From positions 1 to 6,321 of the forward strand of contig JAOUDU010000168.1 of assembly GCA_029859085.1 (NCBI GenBank): 6,321 bases of DNA, read 5' to 3'. This DNA is from Gammaproteobacteria bacterium (GTDB taxonomy: Bacteria > Pseudomonadota > Gammaproteobacteria > Pseudomonadales > Halieaceae). Position 1 is the first letter of the stretch, and every line of letters starts with the position of its first letter. The notes under the pieces were generated by a model. The model saw nothing but the letters and a program-made list of their open reading frames with translations. It did not search any database and was not told where the DNA came from. This document shows, one piece after another, positions 5,453 to 6,321 of this stretch. The position numbers were made by a program, and so were the translations under genes.

Positions 5453-6321
5453 ATGCCCAGACACCCGCCCAATACAGCAGCAGCCCCTGGCGCCGGGGCC
5501 GAGCCGGGTGCCGGGATCGAACCCGGCGATAAGGGCCTGCCGGACCCGGAGGTTTGCCGCCAGGCCAGGCTTGCCCGGGACCCCCGTTTTGACGGCGAAT
5601 TTTTCCTTGCAGTGCGCACCACCGGCATCTATTGCCGGCCGGTCTGCCCGGCCCGGCCACCGGCGGAGAAAAATGTCCGCTATTATCGCAGCCCGGCCCA
5701 GGCCGCCAGGGACGGCTACCGGCCCTGCCTGCGCTGCCGGCCCGAATCCGCCCCCGGCAGCCCGGCCTGGCAAGGCACCGCCACTACCGTACAGCGCGCC
5801 CTGCAACTGATCCGGCAGGGCGCCCTTGAACAGGGCACGCTGGCTGGGCTTGCGGACCGGCTGGGCATCGGTGAGCGCTACCTGCGCAAGCTGTTCGAAC
5901 GCGAACTGGGGGTATCACCCCAGGCCGTCGCCCTCAACCAGCGCCTGCTGTTCGCCAGGAAACTGCTGGCGGAAACCCGGATGCCGGTGACGGATATCGC
6001 CTTCGCCGCGGGTTTCGGCAGTGTGCGTCGCTTCAACAGCGCGGTAAAGACACAGTTCCGCCAGACACCCGGGGAGCTGCGCCGCCGGCCGGGACCGGCG
6101 GGCGGCGATCGTGGCATCCGCCTGCAACTGCAGTACCGGCCGCCTTACGACTGGGAGGGGGTACTCGGTTTTTTTCGTCGGCATGCGATCGCCGGGGTGG
6201 AGTCGGTGGACGAGGGCTGCTATCGCCGCAACCTGCTGCTGGGAGGGCGCCCTGCCAGCGTCAGGGTGCGCCCCGTCACCGGTCGCAACGCGCTGGAACT
6301 GGAGTTGCACGCGGTGGATCA
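5453..6321 (+). CDS. alkA: Ada-AlkA fusion: methylphosphotriester-sensing AraC-type regulator / DNA-3-methyladenine glycosylase (partial)
   Basis: The first 289 residues of an open frame run off the right edge; relatives are about 480-500 residues. After a Pro/Gly/Ala-rich extension (1-30) comes an Ada-type zinc domain: ARDPRFDGEFFLAVRTTGIY, then CRPVC (Cys61, Cys65) and PCLRC (Cys92, Cys95). The Cys spacing of 4, 27 and 3 is identical to E. coli Ada, where the first cysteine (Cys38) accepts a methyl group from DNA phosphotriesters. Residues 110-210 form an AraC-type DNA-binding domain with two helix-turn-helix units (LAGLADRLGIGERYLRKLFE and VTDIAFAAGFGSVRRFNSAVK). From residue 221 the AlkA N-terminal domain begins (LQYRPPYDWEGVLGFFRRHAI), clearly like E. 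coli AlkA. The HhH-GPD catalytic domain, which would excise alkylated bases, lies beyond the edge and is inferred. The ATG at 5453 is the only good start; no Shine-Dalgarno precedes it. The gene is divergent from the membrane oxygenase gene and probably controls its own promoter. Confidence 0.92.
   Translation, partial: MPRHPPNTAAAPGAGAEPGAGIEPGDKGLPDPEVCRQARLARDPRFDGEFFLAVRTTGIYCRPVCPARPPAEKNVRYYRSPAQAARDGYRPCLRCRPESAPGSPAWQGTATTVQRALQLIRQGALEQGTLAGLADRLGIGERYLRKLFERELGVSPQAVALNQRLLFARKLLAETRMPVTDIAFAAGFGSVRRFNSAVKTQFRQTPGELRRRPGPAGGDRGIRLQLQYRPPYDWEGVLGFFRRHAIAGVESVDEGCYRRNLLLGGRPASVRVRPVTGRNALELELHAVD

Noticed and set aside
5490..5600. A complete tRNA gene on the - strand around the T-arm-like sequence
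   Set aside because: Only a T-loop-like stretch is present; the T-stem has mismatches when aligned strictly, and I see no D-arm, anticodon arm or matching 5' acceptor strand.
5283..5660. An N-terminal extension of the membrane oxygenase up to 5660
   Set aside because: The extra residues come from antisense of the ada-alkA gene and the spacer, are Gly/Pro/Arg-rich, and precede the predicted promoter at 5356-5384.

Overview
The window reads as an ordinary, gene-dense, GC-rich chromosomal segment from a Gram-negative bacterium, most likely a marine-type gammaproteobacterium (something near the Halieaceae/OM60-NOR5 group would fit). That placement is inference. It rests on the liuD-liuE leucine catabolism gene order, a clear YaeQ protein, an Ada-AlkA repair fusion, and an alkylglycerol-monooxygenase-like membrane oxygenase next to an orphan amidohydrolase. 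I see no phage, transposon, CRISPR array, rRNA or complete tRNA.

Layout. Positions 1-1991 (+ strand) hold the tail of an operon. It contains the C-terminal third of the biotin-carrying subunit of 3-methylcrotonyl-CoA carboxylase (LiuD), hydroxymethylglutaryl-CoA lyase (LiuE) overlapping it by 4 bases, and then a small four-helix membrane protein of unknown function behind a GC-rich gap with a run of eight Gs. Positions 1992-3218 (- strand) encode a metal-dependent amidohydrolase, probably started at a TTG. Its stop codon directly abuts the stop of the membrane protein gene. A 237-base divergent spacer (3219-3455) carries an inverted repeat and a clear -10 box for yaeQ (3456-3998, +). yaeQ converges on an AGMO-like fatty acid hydroxylase/sterol desaturase family gene (4044-5282, -), with a 12-base palindrome at the junction. 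A 170-base divergent spacer (5283-5452) then separates that gene from an Ada-AlkA DNA alkylation repair gene (5453 onward, +), which runs off the right edge.

How the genes work together. LiuD and LiuE act in one pathway: isovaleryl-CoA-derived 3-methylcrotonyl-CoA is carboxylated, and after hydration by an enzyme outside the window LiuE cleaves HMG-CoA to acetoacetate and acetyl-CoA. The other genes are monocistronic or divergent, and nothing in the sequence ties them to one pathway. The amidohydrolase and the ether-lipid-type oxygenase have unknown substrates here. YaeQ has no settled role. The Ada-AlkA fusion would sense methylated DNA and excise alkylated bases.

I did not find a convincing new multi-gene system. 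The points most worth a second look are the bacterial AGMO-like oxygenase, the start-site and control architecture of the two divergent spacers, a possibly leaderless ada-alkA transcript, the tightly abutting convergent gene ends, and the G-tract in front of the unknown membrane protein gene.
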